Source of the DNA: Enoplosus armatus
Lineage: Eukaryota > Chordata > Actinopteri > Centrarchiformes > Enoplosidae
Direction of reading: 5' to 3'
Assembly: GCF_043641665.1 (NCBI RefSeq)
Contig: NC_092193.1
Coordinates: 10,284,501 to 10,348,500, forward strand
DNA: 64,000 nt
Below the pieces are notes generated by a model. It was not told where the DNA came from and did not search any database. It was given only the letters and a program-made list of their open reading frames with translations. Every line of letters begins with the position of its first letter. Position 1 is the first letter of the stretch. The position numbers were made by a program, and so were the translations under genes. Of this stretch, positions 24,170-36,568 are shown in pieces.

Positions 24170-24753
24170 CTGCAATGGAGAAAAAACGAGATTGAGTTAG
24201 ACTGCGTAATGACACGACCGCAAAACCGTACAGCCGATTTAAACTAGCATTGTTAGCAGGATGCCTGCTTTCATCATAGTTCTGCCTTTTCAGAACAGAA
24301 CAATGGAGAGAAATAGAAAAAATCCCCACTGAGCAATCTCGGGAGAAGACTGGAGACCATTAAGCGGTGGTGAATAATTCATTAGCAAAGGTGAGAGCCC
24401 AGGTATCCTAATAAATGTTTCAATATCGAATCCAGTGCTCCCAGAAATGAACTGTGCGTTACCATATCTGACGCCTTGTCAGAGAGAGAATAAAACTGAG
24501 CCACAGTAAAGGTAACACAACCTGAGTGGTATTGTGCCAATAAATACCACCATACCATAGGTGACCTGCTCTCTACAGACAGACACTCAAGCAATCTTGA
24601 GGAATGTAATGCGAGAGCCTCATTTACATAAACCAGTTCCACTCAGTTTTAATCAGACGTGACTGCCACTTGACTCGACAAAACGAATACAGAACAAAAA
24701 TGGCTCACACTTGAATTATAGAACCTGTGCTGCAGAGGGAGTCGGAGGCTTAC

Positions 24754-25006
24754 CTCAATAGAAAGGCCCCCAGCTCTTTGTGTGATGAGATCTAGCCATC
24801 GAGCAGCGAGTTGATCCCTGATCTGAGCCGTAGCAGTGGGCCTTCCCGAATCATGGCTGTCAGACTTGGGTGGTGGGAGAGCAATGCTGTCACCTCTCCC
24901 GGCTGGCTGTAGGTGTGTTGCAGGATTATTCCCGGTGGGGCTGATGATGAAGAGCAGAATGAGGCTATCGTGTGGTGGAGGTTTCACTCCCTGATCGGTG
25001 GCTGTG
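24754..25006 (-). other. candidate sntg1 5' UTR exon
   Basis: On the minus strand a strong acceptor (CCTCCTCCTGTTACTGCAG) and a strong donor (GAG|GTAAGCC) bound 253 bases of relatively GC-rich DNA. There is no coding match. The placement is inferred from splice signals alone. Confidence 0.3.
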
Positions 25007-27245
25007 CTGCAGTAACAGGAGGAGGATGTGGTTAAAGTATCACTCAAATGCTAAACCAACTCGCAGGTGAGGAGCTGCTGTTCAACATGAGAGCTGGAAC
25101 TGACAATGAAACGAAATTTAAGTCTTCAAATTCAAAAAACAGAGCTGAGATGTAATCTACAGTTGCAGGCAACACAGATGTGAAGTGTGATGTCAATATA
25201 TCTACTGCGTGTATGTGGGATGTTGAATCAGGCGCAATTTCATAGCTTTATTTACCAAATAAGCACCTGTATAGAAAAAATGAGATTCAGAGGCAAAATC
25301 AACCATGAATCCTATCCCTCAGCCTATGATGAAGGACCCTCACTGGTAAAAAACTGTGGATTCATGTGCACAAATGCCAAAATGCAATTAACTCATATTC
25401 TTCCATTTTCTTGGATCTTTGAATGCCAAGCGCAAATGACTCGTTCAAAGTGTTTATTAAGTTCCAGTCGCACACCCTTGAGAAATCCCCCTCGTTAGTG
25501 CACATTGTTGGCTCGGTGCCACCTTTTTGTTGTGCTGCAGTGTTGTCACTATGATCATTGTTATACAGGATTTAAGACACTTACAGTATATACATTATAT
25601 TACATTACATTGCAAGCATAAATCATTGATTCGCGATCATACAGTAAGAGTAGCCTTGATGAAACTTGCAAATGTATTTGTTAAAGCATGTAAAAGAAAA
25701 ATATTGTCCATTCAAAATTCTTAAGTAAAATGTCGCTTTTTTACTTAAATGTTGTTTTTGTTTAGCTTGGTTTTGGTTAGCATTTTAATATGTTTAGGTT
25801 ATCCAACTCTTGAACTGCATCCATTGCCACTTAGGTATAGGTATAATATAAGTTGTATTTATTAGAGATGTTTTCATAGTGGTATCATATATATATATAT
25901 ACTGAGTTCCACAGTTTTATTGACTTTAGAAATTCAATTTGACCTCCAAGATCACAGTCTTTGTCTTCATCCGGCCCCTACAGTCGACGAGCCAGCTCTG
26001 TAAAATCCTCAGACGCCAGCACGTCTGTGAGAACGCAAAGATTAAACAGGCCGAACCTTTTGTGCCTTTTTAAGTCGAGTCAGCGCAACTCCTTTTACAA
26101 CCACGCCATCAGATATTTTCAGACCGACCAATTTGCCAAGCAATGTTTCTCAAATAATGCTCTTGTCTTTGACACAATGGCAGGAAGCGGAGAGAGAGGA
26201 GCAGAGTTAGATTGCCTGGATGATGTGGAGATAGTGACGTGACATCTCCATCTCTTAGACCTGAGGACAGCTGTGGCCGTACACGATGATGAATGGCCGT
26301 TTGTGCGCGCAGGTGGAGCAGCTGCCTGCAGAGTGCTCCAGCAAATGTGGTTTTACAACACGAAAAAAAGAATTTGAGATGGTTTCCACTTACTGTATGT
26401 TCGCTCGTTCTGCGACCTGGAACATACGGTGCCTGGGAGTGCAGCTTTTTAATTTGGCGAGTGATGATAGCGGATATTATCTTACTCAAATATTATGGCG
26501 TCCCAAAAGAGTCCTGCTCAACAGCGTTATGCTGACAAAATTTCACAGGATCTGCACAGCTCATGTTAGAAAACTTAATGAAATTTCTGTTGGAAGCTGC
26601 CAGCCTCCTCTGTTGTTAGACATGTACACCTTCCTGTTTCTAGTCTGAATCTTTTAAACACAGTCTTCCATCTTTAGAAAACAAATGAGAATACTTATTT
26701 ATTTTGTACTTATTTTTATCTTGAAAGGAAAACACTCCCCCAAAAAGTTATTTCTTGACCAATTCTGACATTTTTTACCTTTAAAGACATTAACATTTTT
26801 AGGCCCCTTTTCTTTCATATTTGGACATTATTCAGTGATGAGGACGTGTAGATTTGCCAAAATCTAGAAGGGATGCTGAATTGTGAGGCAGATCTTGTGG
26901 GTTTGTACTCTTCCCACTCTTGCTTGTTATTTATTGTTAAAGTTGCTGGTTTCTTTAAATTTGTTTTGAAAATAAACTTGTGTTGTGTTGTGGAAATGTC
27001 ACCAAGATGTATGTTGGCTTCTTTATGTCTCAAACTTGAGATCTGTAGCTGCCTTATGTGGGTTTTTTTTGTTTGTTTTAGGTGGGTGTATAATAGGTGA
27101 TGGAAGTTTTAATCTAAGTGCAGGTGCAGTAATGTGTTTCGATTTTGTATCTCTGGAGTATGAAATATGTCCTTTTCATAGAAAATTAGTGTCAACAAAA
27201 CCATGGGAAGCATAAGGAACGTTTTTACTATTCCTCACTTGGTTT

Positions 27246-27520
27246 TAGGGCTGCGGCTAACAGTTACTTTCATTATTGATTATTCTGCAGATGATTTTCT
27301 CTATTCATCGGTTGAGGGTGTGATCTATAAAATGTCAGAAAATAGTGAAAAATGGATCACATATTCCCAGAGGTGGAAGATGCCATGTACAGATTGCTTG
27401 TTTTGTCTGGCCAATACTCAAAAGCAGTTCAAAGATATTTAATTCACTATCATAGAAGATTACGAAAACAAGCTAATATTTACATTTTAGAAGCTGGAAC
27501 CAGTTTCTTTTTGCAATCAT
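27246..27520 (+). repeat. dispersed repeat ('GCTGCGGCTAAC' family), copy 1
   Basis: It starts GGGCTGCGGCTAACAGTTAC and includes AAAATGTCAGAAAATAGTGA and TAGAAGCTGGAACCAG. The words match a very abundant fish repeat and the copies at 28917-29170 and 41315-41606. Confidence 0.75.
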
Positions 27521-27521
27521 A

Positions 27522-27662
27522 GAGCTGCAACTAATGATTATTTTCATATGGCTCATTAATCGTTGGAGGAAAAAACTGTCCAAAACCCTAAAATATTACA
27601 TTTATAGTGATATCAACCAGAGAAAAGCAGCAAATCCTCACATTTGAGAAGCTGGATAATGT
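27522..27662 (+). repeat. same dispersed repeat family, copy 2 (tandem, partial)
   Basis: It begins again at GAGCTGCAACTAATGATTAT and ends CACATTTGAGAAGCTGG, directly after copy 1. Confidence 0.7.
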
Positions 27663-28916
27663 TTCAGCTCCACACGGTTTTAATCTACAGAGTAGTGTTT
27701 AAACTCGTGAGGTGTGCACGCTCCTCTTCACCTGACAATTCGTGACACATTAATAAACTCAACCCTCAGTCAGTGAACAGCTCGTGTCAAAAGGCAGCTG
27801 TTGTGTATTTACAGAGCACATCCTGTATTCAACAGGGCCACGTTTTGTGTGCCACTAGAGGTGCTACTTCTCCTTCCTTTTCTTTCACGCCAGATAGAAA
27901 GAGTATCTCATCGTGTTTTCAATTCTTTTAGAGCATTTGTCAAAAGATACGTCTTTCATTACCCCGTAAGTCAATACCTGAGGCCCCGGTAACAGCCAGC
28001 GGCGCTCGTCATGCCAGATGCTCGTGAATGATAGGCGGAGGAGTAAATTAGTGATGGACACATTTATAGACTGAGCTCTTGACCTTCCTGACTATGATGT
28101 ATGCCTTTTGGCAACAAGGGAGCCACCGGATATCAGGTGGGTGCCAACTTAAATCAGCGAGAATCATTTCACAAACTGGTTTCCTGTTATATGACTGGAT
28201 ATCAGGCAGCAGAAATAGACATACGCAGGATAATAAACTATAGCTGGAAGGAACTGATCCTGCAGCGTGTTTGCTGCTGACAGGTTCCTTAATGGGATTG
28301 TAATCTTTTTTCTTCTTCTTCTTTAACATATCAAATTATGGTGCCACGCCTGTGGATAAATGGATTGGACAAGTCAAGCATGTTATCTTACATGAGGGTC
28401 TTAATTAGGCGCAGCAAATGAACACAGAGCCTTTAAACTACATTCAATAACGTAATTCATTCTCCTAATTATACTATATACGTACAAATATATATGCATA
28501 CAGTCATTTTTGTATTTCAACCGACGAGGCTTGAGCAGCCTTGCAGGGGAAGACTTGGGGGCCTGGAAATGGCATCATGCTGTGTGTAGAGTACATGAAA
28601 GGATTAAAAAGCTCAGCATATTGCTGAAGGCCAGGCTACATTGAAATGAAGCTGCACAGTCGAGGGACACATCTGCTTACTTTCTAAATATAAAGTAGGG
28701 AAATATAGAACTATTTCTCAATTGCTCGGGCAAATTATTTATGAATTCAAACCGTGTGACATGAAGCAAATTAATATCTCAGGGATATAAATTGTGTTGC
28801 AGATCATCATGTGTTTACTTTATTTCCTACAGGATTCACTTAGGGTCATTTCCATCTGATTAATGTGACCTATTCACCCGAAAACTGCCTACAAAATATG
28901 ACTGCTACTATATATG

Positions 28917-29170
28917 TATGGCTGCAATAATGACTATTTTCATTATCGATTATTCTGTAGATTATGTATTATGTATTCTGCTTTGATTAATAGTTAAAGC
29001 ATTAAAATATAACAAAATTGTGAAAAATTCCCATCAGACATCTTCAAGACATCTTTTTGGTTGGAACAAGAGTCCAAAACGCAAATATATTCAACTTAAA
29101 GCAGAAAAAGAGCTTGGATTGAATGCTTGAATTAGATAACTTAAATTATTAATTGATTCTCACAATAGTT
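28917..29170 (+). repeat. same dispersed repeat family, copy 3
   Basis: It starts TATGGCTGCAATAATGACTA and includes TTTCATTATCGATTATTCTG and an AGTCCAAAACGCAAATAT segment. Confidence 0.7.
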
Positions 29171-30832
29171 AGCGCTACATAAATGCTTAACAAATGCTTG
29201 TGGCGCGAGACAATTTCACAACTGTTAAGGTAAACAGAAACTATGACGGCCACACAGTCTGTTCTGCCATCATAAGCAGAAATTGTGAAGTGGGTTAATT
29301 GCTGCTCGGGGCCATTTTACTACTCACAGGTTGAATGGATCGCAAATGTTCCAAGGAAACACAATAATACCATTTAAAGAAGTACAAGATTGCCTTCCAT
29401 CAAGGTTGAGCTGCTGCTGTGGCGTGCTGTCAAGGCGGCAGTGTTTAACGAATAAGCAGACTCTCCACATTAATCAGATGTGATCTGAAATTGTCCAGCC
29501 TGGGTTACTTGCACGTTGTAAAGGAAACACTGCTTGCCCTCAACAGAAATCCAGCGTTAGGTGTGTAGGGGTGTAGATGTTATCTCTGAGTGTTGTGTCA
29601 CTTGTATGTTAAGCAGCGTGCTAGTGTTATAAATCATTATGTGTAATCTAAACCCCCTTATTGCTTTTCTAAGGGTAGTTATCACCCAACGTGTAGCTTT
29701 CAGTGTGTCGGCCTGTGTTGCAGTCCTGAACCTCTAAATCAGATGGGCTGCTATATGAGGCGCATATAAATGAGAGTTGTGTCTTCTGCCCCCCCACCGC
29801 CACGAGAGTTTGGTGTGCATTCGCCTCATTAGCCGTCAGTCTCTTGCTAAGCCAGACTAAGGGTTTTCTTGTTGCATGACAGTGACTTTGTGGCACACAG
29901 ACCAACCAATATTTGCACTCTGAGAGAGAGACATCTTTCATTTGTGCTGCTCGTGCATCACACCACAATAAAAGCACATGGCCTCTCCTCTGTGAATTCA
30001 ACATCTGGAGCTGTTTGTATGGCTGGTCGATCAAACAGTTGCAATAAAAGCCCTACAGCAACATCAGACGTGATGCATTTTTTCTCTCTGCTGCCGGGCT
30101 CTGGGGGCTTCATCGTAATGAAGATGTCCAGCCTCTCGGTGACATACTGTAGGCTCTCCAGGCTGCCCTTTAGATAGAACAATAGCTGGAGGAAAATCTT
30201 AAAGGATCGCTCTGTTTTGCACCAAACTGTTTTCTTTAAATAAACAAAATTATCTTTTACTTCCCTAAACAAAATGCTACTTTTTGCCGTTATTCTCTGG
30301 GATCATTTTCAGCTCAGCACTCTCTTTTATGGTCAAAATAGGTCATTGAATAAAGCCACATGGCATTAAAAATGAACTTATGCTTCACTTAAAGTGTAAC
30401 CCTTGAATATTCAGAAGGACTATTACACATCAAGCTACTGGGTGATGTTGGGGGAGCATAACAGCACTTTGAATGTGTTAACATACATAATTGATGTTGA
30501 TGTGTACATTCCCTGCTTCTAGTAATGCCTTAGGACAACGTATCCCACTTGTACATTTCAAGACGTTTAACTAGTCCGGATTTCTAAACGACCCACTGGG
30601 ATTCAGTTGCAGGGAGAAACAGCAGCTTATTGATTACTTAAGAAGGGAAGATGAAGTGTGGAGGAACTCTTTTCATGTGCGGTGGAGACATTGTTTCCAG
30701 ATCATGATTGATGCCAGTGTGCTTTAGATCGTGATGGCGCTGGGTAAAACTTTGTGACAGCCTCCTTTTAACAGTTACCAGCAGATCCAGACTGCAACAC
30801 AGTATGGAGGATTCAAACAAGTTGTCCCTGGC

Positions 30833-30861
30833 TCTCTCTCTCTCTCTCTCGCTCTCTCTCT
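30833..30861. repeat. (CT)n microsatellite
   Basis: CT repeats with one interruption. Confidence 0.95.
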
Positions 30862-31650
30862 TTACCCGCCTGACATATTGACCAGATGTGACTGACACCA
30901 TTTCACTCAGGCCTGATTTTCTGCCAGTGTACCCCTGTCACTTGGCCAAACTGCTCTTTGATTTAGCACATAAGGAGAAACAGGGGGGGGGTGCGTGTGC
31001 TAGGGCATAAAATCGTCAATGACATGTCTCTCCCTCTGTAAGAAGTGAGACCTCCAGTACATCAAACAGATTGCTCCTGACCTATGACCAGCCGAATGGA
31101 CCAGCTCAGCTCGGCTCAATGAGTGTGCAGTGCTTCCTGTGCTGAGGAGAGAAAAACCAGAAATCACTGATGTGAAGTCTGATTTCTACATCTCAGTGAG
31201 GCTGCTTAGATACAGACTGCACTGACTGTCTGTCACCTTGCAGTCCATAATGAGAAAAAATAAACCAAGCCACACCAGTTTACAGTTAAAGAAGCAACAT
31301 CAATTTTGTGAAACACTGGAGGATTTGTAGCGAGGCTAATAAAACACACCGGACCAGCAGCAGCAGCAGGCTGTGCTGAAATACTCCTCAGGTTTATCAC
31401 AGATGGACGTTGCCTTGATGCTTTTTCCAAGAAGAAGCTGCGGAGGATCGAGAAACAAGGCGACGGGACTGATGAGCGATTTATGAACACTTCAGTGACG
31501 CTTTGACTTATAAAACGGCCTATATCTTTAATTTCAAAAAGTGGATATGTAGTCGATTATTGGCATCCAGTGCAGAGAGAGCACCAACAGCACTGTGGAT
31601 GAAAAGAGGTCTGCTGCCACTGCACTGGCTGGAGGAACTGCGGGTGCTGC

Positions 31651-31653
<3 letters not shown>

Positions 31654-31690
<37 letters not shown>
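31654..31690. repeat. (GT)n microsatellite
   Basis: About 18 GT units. Histidine/threonine-repeat reading frames on the other strand here are compositional. Confidence 0.97.
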
Positions 31691-31692
<2 letters not shown>

Positions 31693-32050
31693 CTGCACTG
31701 AGGCAATGTAAAGCTTGTCTGCACATATTCCCTGCAAATCACACAATAATGTAACGGTGTTTCATCATCAGGCCCAATCACAAGTGAACTGTTCAGCTCA
31801 GTGCATCTCACAAACGCGACTGTTAAAAGAGGATGTGCTGCTTTTACATCCATCGGATCATATAGGTGATTGGTACGTAAATGTTGGTGCGCAGCATTAA
31901 GGCAAATTACACCCCAAAAAAGTACATTGCAAACGGATTAATGTGTCATGGGTGTTTGGCGTAATAATTAACTACCTACGTTCGTCATGCACTGTATTAC
32001 GGGGCACTGTAAATGTACAAGCGGAGAAAAAAAGGGTCTGTGAGGCTTAC

Positions 32051-32480
32051 CTGATTTTCTAGTAACAGGTGGTGATGTCTTATTAGATCCCTTTGGACTC
32101 CCGATCCCTCATGTGACGGCTTTTTTCTTATTTTAATTTATGCAACGGTTGCTAAAACATCTCTGCGAAATCACAATGTACCCCTTGTGGCAGCATCGCC
32201 CACACGGCATCCTGGTCCACTCCGCTCTGTAGCGATGTGCAAAAACCGACAGAAAAAGCAGCCCGCAAAACAAGATTTGTCCATATTTCCTGGGCAGCGG
32301 CGGTTTCAGGGATTCCTCCTCTCCGTCGACATCTCTGGCAGAGGGTCCAGTTTCTCTGCTCCGCGTCCGCCTCTCTCTAGCATCGTGCTGCCAAAATGAC
32401 TGAAGCTGGGAATCACATGCGGCTGGTTTAAGGCGCGCGTCAATCGACTTCGTTTACCCAAGGCACCCGCACAACTCCAT
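32051..32480 (-). promoter_or_regulatory. candidate sntg1 first exon and CpG-rich promoter
   Basis: About 21 CpG dinucleotides occur in 32161-32460, far above the surrounding AT-rich DNA. On the minus strand, AAAATCAG|GTAAGCC at 32051 is a strong donor. A TATA-like AATATTTATGG lies near 32480. Together these suggest the first non-coding exon of sntg1, transcribed leftward. The start site is not determined. Confidence 0.35.
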
Positions 32481-32641
32481 CCATAAATATTACATGATTC
32501 CACTTTTCTCTCGCCCCACTGTTTCTAGGGCCGTCTGTTGCTCTGTCCAACACTACACTCGTGCTAAAGACGCGCAAACATCTCGCAAAGCGTTTTTTCT
32601 TTCTTTTTGTGCCAATTACATTTGCGTGCACTGCGGTCCTA

Positions 32642-32668
32642 TGTGTGTGTGTGTGTGTGTGTGTGTGA
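32642..32668. repeat. (GT)n microsatellite
   Basis: About 13 GT units. Confidence 0.95.
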
Positions 32669-32889
32669 ATTCACTCGGGATTTTTTTTGCCCGCTTACAA
32701 ATGAGATATGCTGCAAAATGCAAAAGAAAACAGAACATTTGATTTGAAAGTTATTTTTACATTAAAGGCCGGTTTGTGGGTTTTCACTTTGCTGAGATAA
32801 ATGACATTTAAAAGGGAGAAAATTAGCATGGGTGGATTTTCTCAGTCTTGCACAGTCAGCCTCTCATGACTCAGTCTGAGTTGTCAATG

Positions 32890-32897
32890 AACACACG

Positions 32898-32941
<44 letters not shown>
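32890..32941. repeat. (AC)n microsatellite with GC-containing start
   Basis: ACACACGCACGCGCGC precedes about 18 uninterrupted AC units, an alternating purine-pyrimidine run. Confidence 0.97.
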
Positions 32942-32942
<1 letters not shown>

Positions 32943-33984
32943 TACATGGCCTATGTGTGTTCAGTCTCTCAGTAGTATTTGGACTCCTTCCCCGAGGCCC
33001 TCGCGTGAGCAGCTGCGCAAAGCTGACCAGGTGCAGATCATTTTCCATGCTGTCATCATGCCAGCTGAAGACTCCCCACATGTCCCCCCCCCCCACATGA
33101 TGTGAACTGACTCCTCTGACGTTACATGTTGCCCACCAACCTGAGTAGCACATCACAAACAGCTCCTATTCACAAACTGGGGAGCACGTGGGCATTTCAG
33201 TCTGGAACCCAGCACAGATCAAGTCTCTTATTCTGAAAGGGTTGTTAATTAAAGGTTAAAACCTGCTGTGTCCTGTTGGTCCTGCAGCCTACAGCTGTTC
33301 TCAGGGTTGGTGTGTTTAAAGGAAGTGCTTCACTATACTACAGCAACCTCTTCGAGTGTCTTCCACTGTGAGGCTTTCCATCCCTGTCCTCCCTAATGGC
33401 TTAACTGTGATCCATTAGCAAAGCAAAGCTAAATCACACCCAGATTATGGCTCTTGAATAGCCTCCAGGTCTCACCAGAGACCTTGTAAGAGTGCTACAT
33501 TTGACCTTATTGTACCTTTAACCAACCTGTCTCAGTGATGTCCTGATCTGGGAGTATCAGCCATGACGTCACTGATCCACAGTAAATACAATTTCTGCGT
33601 CAACATCCTTGAAAGATTCAGTGTTTCTGCTACCAGTTACATGCATTTAGTCATGACCGGCTGCTGACTCAGTGGCTTAGCAATCCCTGGCCTCTTGTTA
33701 CCTTATGTCAAAATGATTCCAACGGGTTCAGTGAGATATACAGTTTTTCAATTTGAGAAAAAAGAGAGCACTGCTACCAAAATCAGCATCAGAAAAGAAA
33801 AATCGTATCAGAGCATCCCTACAAAACATATTTTCTCAATCAGCTTCTTACTAAGAGCGATGGGGTCCTATAATATCAACTGAATTGACATTCCAATTGA
33901 ATGGACAAGATGGAGGAAAGCCTGTACTGTACTTGTTATTCTTTACTCATTGTGTCATCCCAGTCACCATGTGTGTGAAGTCTA

Positions 33985-34445
33985 GAATTGCCAAATTCAT
34001 TCTTAAATTATTGCCAAAAACACATCTTAAAATCACAATGACCTTTGACCTTTGAGTCAAAAGTGCCTGACCAACTGTGAAATATGTTCACAATCTCCCC
34101 TTCTGTTCCTGAGTTATGGTGTTGAATAACGGCCAAGGGCATTATGATGTCACATTGAAGTTGACCTTTGACCTTTTGGGTAAAACATGCCATCACTTCA
34201 TCTTTGTATTCCATCAAACATCTGTGTGAAATTCTATCATAATTTAAGAATGAATTCTTGCGTTATGGCCAAGAATGTGATTTGTGAGGTCACAGTGACC
34301 TTGACCTTTGACCTTTGACCACCAAATTCTAATCAGTTCATCCTCGAGTCCAAGTGGACATTTGTGCCAAATTTGAAGAAATTCCCTGAAGTTGTTCCAG
34401 AGATATCACATTCACGAGAATAGGGCGTAGGTGACGTCACGAACG
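33985..34445. repeat. dispersed repeat rich in TGACCT half-sites
   Basis: It contains multiple TGACCTTTGACC words and ends around the GAGATATCACATTCACGAGA region. It matches a repeat common in percomorph genomes. It carries DR1-spaced nuclear-receptor half-sites at 34039-34051, 34162-34174 and 34302-34314, and a perfect palindrome at 34287-34301. Confidence 0.75.
34287..34320. promoter_or_regulatory. consensus ERE-type palindrome with DR0/DR1 array
   Basis: AGGTCACAGTGACCT (34287-34301) fits the estrogen response element consensus exactly. TGACCT follows at 34302 (no spacer) and 34309 (one-base spacer), and TGACCA at 34316 (one-base spacer). Occupancy is not shown, and the array is part of a dispersed repeat. 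Confidence 0.4.
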
Positions 34446-34489
34446 TCCATTCTCCAATCAGAAATGAGCAACATTTGACAGCATTGTCA

Positions 34490-34675
34490 GGAAAATCTGA
34501 TCAAACTACACCCACACAGCAGGTTAGCTGAGTGTTTACCCAAGTTATAGTTTGTCTAAGCTAAACTTAAACTTGATTGTTGCTTATTTAGTCATGATTA
34601 TTGAATATTCTTGATAAAAACATCGGATTTGAAACCAAGTTTTTGGGGGGGCTTTAACAATCTGACCTCATACTG
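34490..34675 (+). repeat. dispersed repeat related to 12120-12320
   Basis: It shares GATTGTTGCTTATTTAGTCA and an ACACCCACA word with the intronic copy in sntg1. Boundaries are approximate. Confidence 0.5.
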
Positions 34676-34682
34676 TACACTT

Positions 34683-34896
34683 TTAACCTCCTAGGACCTG
34701 GCATCCACATGCGTGGACATCACATTTTGGGTTATACCATAATACTTAATTCTGCTTATATGGAAATTCAAAATTGTCCCCGTATGTGGAACTACATCAT
34801 GTCAACAGATGATGCTTAGTTTTTATACTTATCAGGTCCCAATAAGCCAAGATAGCAAAGAGAAATTAAGATAGAACTTGGGTCTTAGGAGGTTAA
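34683..34896. mobile_element. piggyBac-like non-autonomous element
   Basis: TTAA followed by CCTCCTAGGACC at the left, and GGGTCTTAGGAGG followed by TTAA at the right. The 12-13-base ends are nearly perfect inverted repeats and TTAA is the piggyBac target duplication. The 206-base body has no coding capacity. Confidence 0.65.
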
Positions 34897-36245
34897 TATA
34901 CTATTTATTTTATTTGTTTGCACATTAAAAATACAGCTAAAAGATATGATATGTACACAAAGACATTCACATACATATACACAGACACACTAACACCTAC
35001 GTACACTCAGATATACGTGGATTAAAAGTAAACAAATGCCTGTGGAGGAGACGTAGGAGGCTAAAAGCTTAAACAAAGAACGCTCCTAAAAACTGAAGGC
35101 AAGATAAGCAGGATTACATTAAATAAAAATAATGAGGGGTGGAAAGGCAATTTCAAAACAAAGGGGGAAAAAATGAAGACAGAAAAAAACATATAAGAAT
35201 GACTGCTCATTCCAGTTGTTTATCAGTCAGTACTGTAATTTCAACGTCAACGATGTTTGTTTAAGGTGTTTTTTAAAAGAGTATGATGAATGAGGCAAGT
35301 TTGAATTCCACAAAACACCATCTAGATGAAAATGTAACCACACTGCTGGAACATAAAAGATGATGCCCAGACTGTAACACCTGGATGTTGTATTGAGCAG
35401 CTGCCTCTAAAAATAAATGCAAATGGTATCCTTTTACCTGTGCTTTACCATAAATCAAAAGCATGTTCATGTTTTAATCGAGCACATTTTAGCTGGTGTT
35501 AACACTATCCCGCTATGACACAATGCAGGGCCAAGGATACACGGCTTTCCTCTCTGTTAATTAATTTCGAGCTTGAGCTTGAGCTTTCAGAAGTGGTGAT
35601 ACGATTTGAGTCGGCGCACCGTGCTTTCACTCCCTCCTTCATTGCTGTCAGTAGGACATCATTCACATGTTCTGAATGTAGAGAACAGTACTGAAGCATG
35701 AAAACAGCAAGAAGGCATTTTTTCACCTGGCCACGCATGGTCTGCTACTCTTGGATATGGTTTGGTTGGTGGGTGATATTGATTTCAAAGCGTTATCTTT
35801 TACGGTGCACGGTGCTTCCTGTTGGATCATCACCAAAACGCCACCATTCCTCGCTCCATCCTACTTGCCATATGGAGCGCTGAATGTGTGACAGTAGCCG
35901 GGAGTTATTATGCACAGATAACCTTCCCTTCCCTTTTATAATCCAAGCAGGCACAAAGGGAAACTATTCATGATCTGCAATTATGTTTCCTAGATAAGAT
36001 AAGCAGTTCACAATTAACTTAAGGCTTGCCCCAGACATAAGGAGCTTTTCATATCTGCTGACCTAGCCAATCAAACTGCTCCAAGAGCTGCTTTTCAATA
36101 TCACCGTAGCTAAGCCTTTTGCCTTTGTGTGTCTATTTTTTTTTCTGCCTTGTTACCTCTAGATGTTCAACTCATGCCTCTCTCAGAAGAACTGGGTTGA
36201 ACACAAGGGGGCGTAGACTGCTAAGTTTGCCTCTCCTTGTCCAGT

Positions 36246-36280
36246 TCAGCAGCAGCAGTAGCAACAGCAGCAGCAGCAGG
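36246..36280. repeat. interrupted CAG/CAA triplet repeat
   Basis: CAG units with TAG and CAA interruptions about 1.1 kb upstream of the snai2 ATG; not in a recognised reading frame. Confidence 0.85.
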
Positions 36281-36542
36281 GCTAAATTTGATTATGGTAT
36301 CACGTCTGACCTTGAGAGGGGACTACACTTGAATTTACATTTCAAGGAGGAATGCCTTATTGCATTATAGGCGAGGAAATGTGTGGCTTTCTCCACACAT
36401 GACTGCATTAGGATGGGCCATCCATTGGCAAAGCCACAGCATGAAGATGTGGGTGGCAGCGTGCAGTCTGGTCCAGTTGTTGGTTTGAGCATAAAGTCGC
36501 AAATGTGTCTGTTCGAATAGATGTGGAGATGTAGAAAATGTG

Positions 36543-36568
36543 CATATATATATATATACATATATATA
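36543..36568. repeat. TA-rich simple repeat
   Basis: Alternating AT run interrupted by a CA step. Confidence 0.9.

Larger units (their letters stand above)
25007..32050 (-). other. probable sntg1 5' intron
   Basis: Seven kilobases with no coding exon recognised. High-complexity tracts at about 25920-26280 and 28370-28500 (with TAATTA words) could be regulatory. Dispersed repeats lie at 27246-27662 and 28917-29170. The ORFs at 26109-26648 and 29669-30272 overlap on opposite strands and show no family signature. Confidence 0.4.

Noticed and set aside
24649..25047. 132-codon minus-strand ORF as a coding start of sntg1
   Set aside because: It does not join in frame to MDFKTSNEE, which matches the known N terminus; the region is at best 5' UTR.
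31520..31853. Several overlapping ORFs with Cys-Val or His-Thr runs
   Set aside because: They lie across the GT microsatellite at 31654-31690; no family motif flanks the runs.
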